Assembly (NCBI GenBank): GCA_020048935.1
Contig: JAIFLS010000192.1
Location: 1-23,291 of the forward strand
Length of the DNA stretch: 23,291 nt
Reading direction: 5' to 3'
Origin: a bacterium
Lineage (GTDB): Bacteria; Verrucomicrobiota; Kiritimatiellia; UBA8416
Under the pieces are notes generated by a model that worked only from the letters and a program-made list of their open reading frames with translations, was not told where the DNA came from and did no database searches. This document shows, piece by piece, positions 23,289 to 23,291 of this stretch. Both the position numbers and the translations under genes were made by a program. How positions within the stretch are numbered: the first letter of the stretch is position 1; every line of letters starts with the position of its first letter.

Positions 23289-23291
23289 TTT

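Overview
The window is GC-rich bacterial DNA. It carries 14 protein-coding genes, one of them cut by the window edge, and an unusual number of intergenic hairpin repeats. I see no rRNA, tRNA, CRISPR array, insertion sequence or phage gene. The mix points to the PVC superphylum, most likely a Kiritimatiellota/Lentisphaerota/Verrucomicrobiota-type heterotroph. The clues are a PPi-type phosphofructokinase, a XylR-like sugar regulator beside a GH31 glycosidase, a one-step sulfatase, a DUF6288-like secreted PDZ protein, a YdjY-domain secreted protein, and dispersed hairpins of AACNNCC heptamers. This placement is inference from gene content and memory of such genomes, not from a marker gene.

Left part (1-5.7 kb): a truncated PPi-phosphofructokinase gene (minus) diverges from prfC (plus) across an inverted repeat. 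A pentapeptide-repeat protein follows (minus). Next is a tight minus-strand pair, a diacylglycerol/YegS-type lipid kinase and an endonuclease/exonuclease/phosphatase-fold enzyme, with one base between stop and start. A 315-bp gene-free stretch packed with short palindromes and a 21-bp tandem repeat separates these from an exported trypsin-like protease.

Middle (6.8-18.8 kb): a large exported DUF6288-like protein (plus) converges on a long minus-strand series: M24 Xaa-Pro peptidase, cytoplasmic sulfatase, alanine dehydrogenase, exported YdjY-domain protein, GH31 alpha-glycosidase (alpha-xylosidase candidate), and XylR-type regulator. GH31 and the regulator look like a sugar-catabolism unit, with a possible operator between them. 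Ald and the YdjY gene are also closely spaced.

Right part (18.9-23.3 kb): a small exported alanine-rich helical protein overlaps a MscS-family channel gene by 26 bp. The channel appears to lack about 10-12 residues of the normally conserved pore-helix motif. Convergent to it are a PAS-AAA+-Fis sigma-54 activator and, upstream of that, an exported barrel-like protein with a good sigma-70-type promoter.

Two dispersed repeat families (A: 943-1023 and 12831-12960; B: about 6852-6962 and 17249-17343, with a possible remnant near 5475) are the most distinctive non-coding structures. All four full copies lie just 5' of minus-strand genes.
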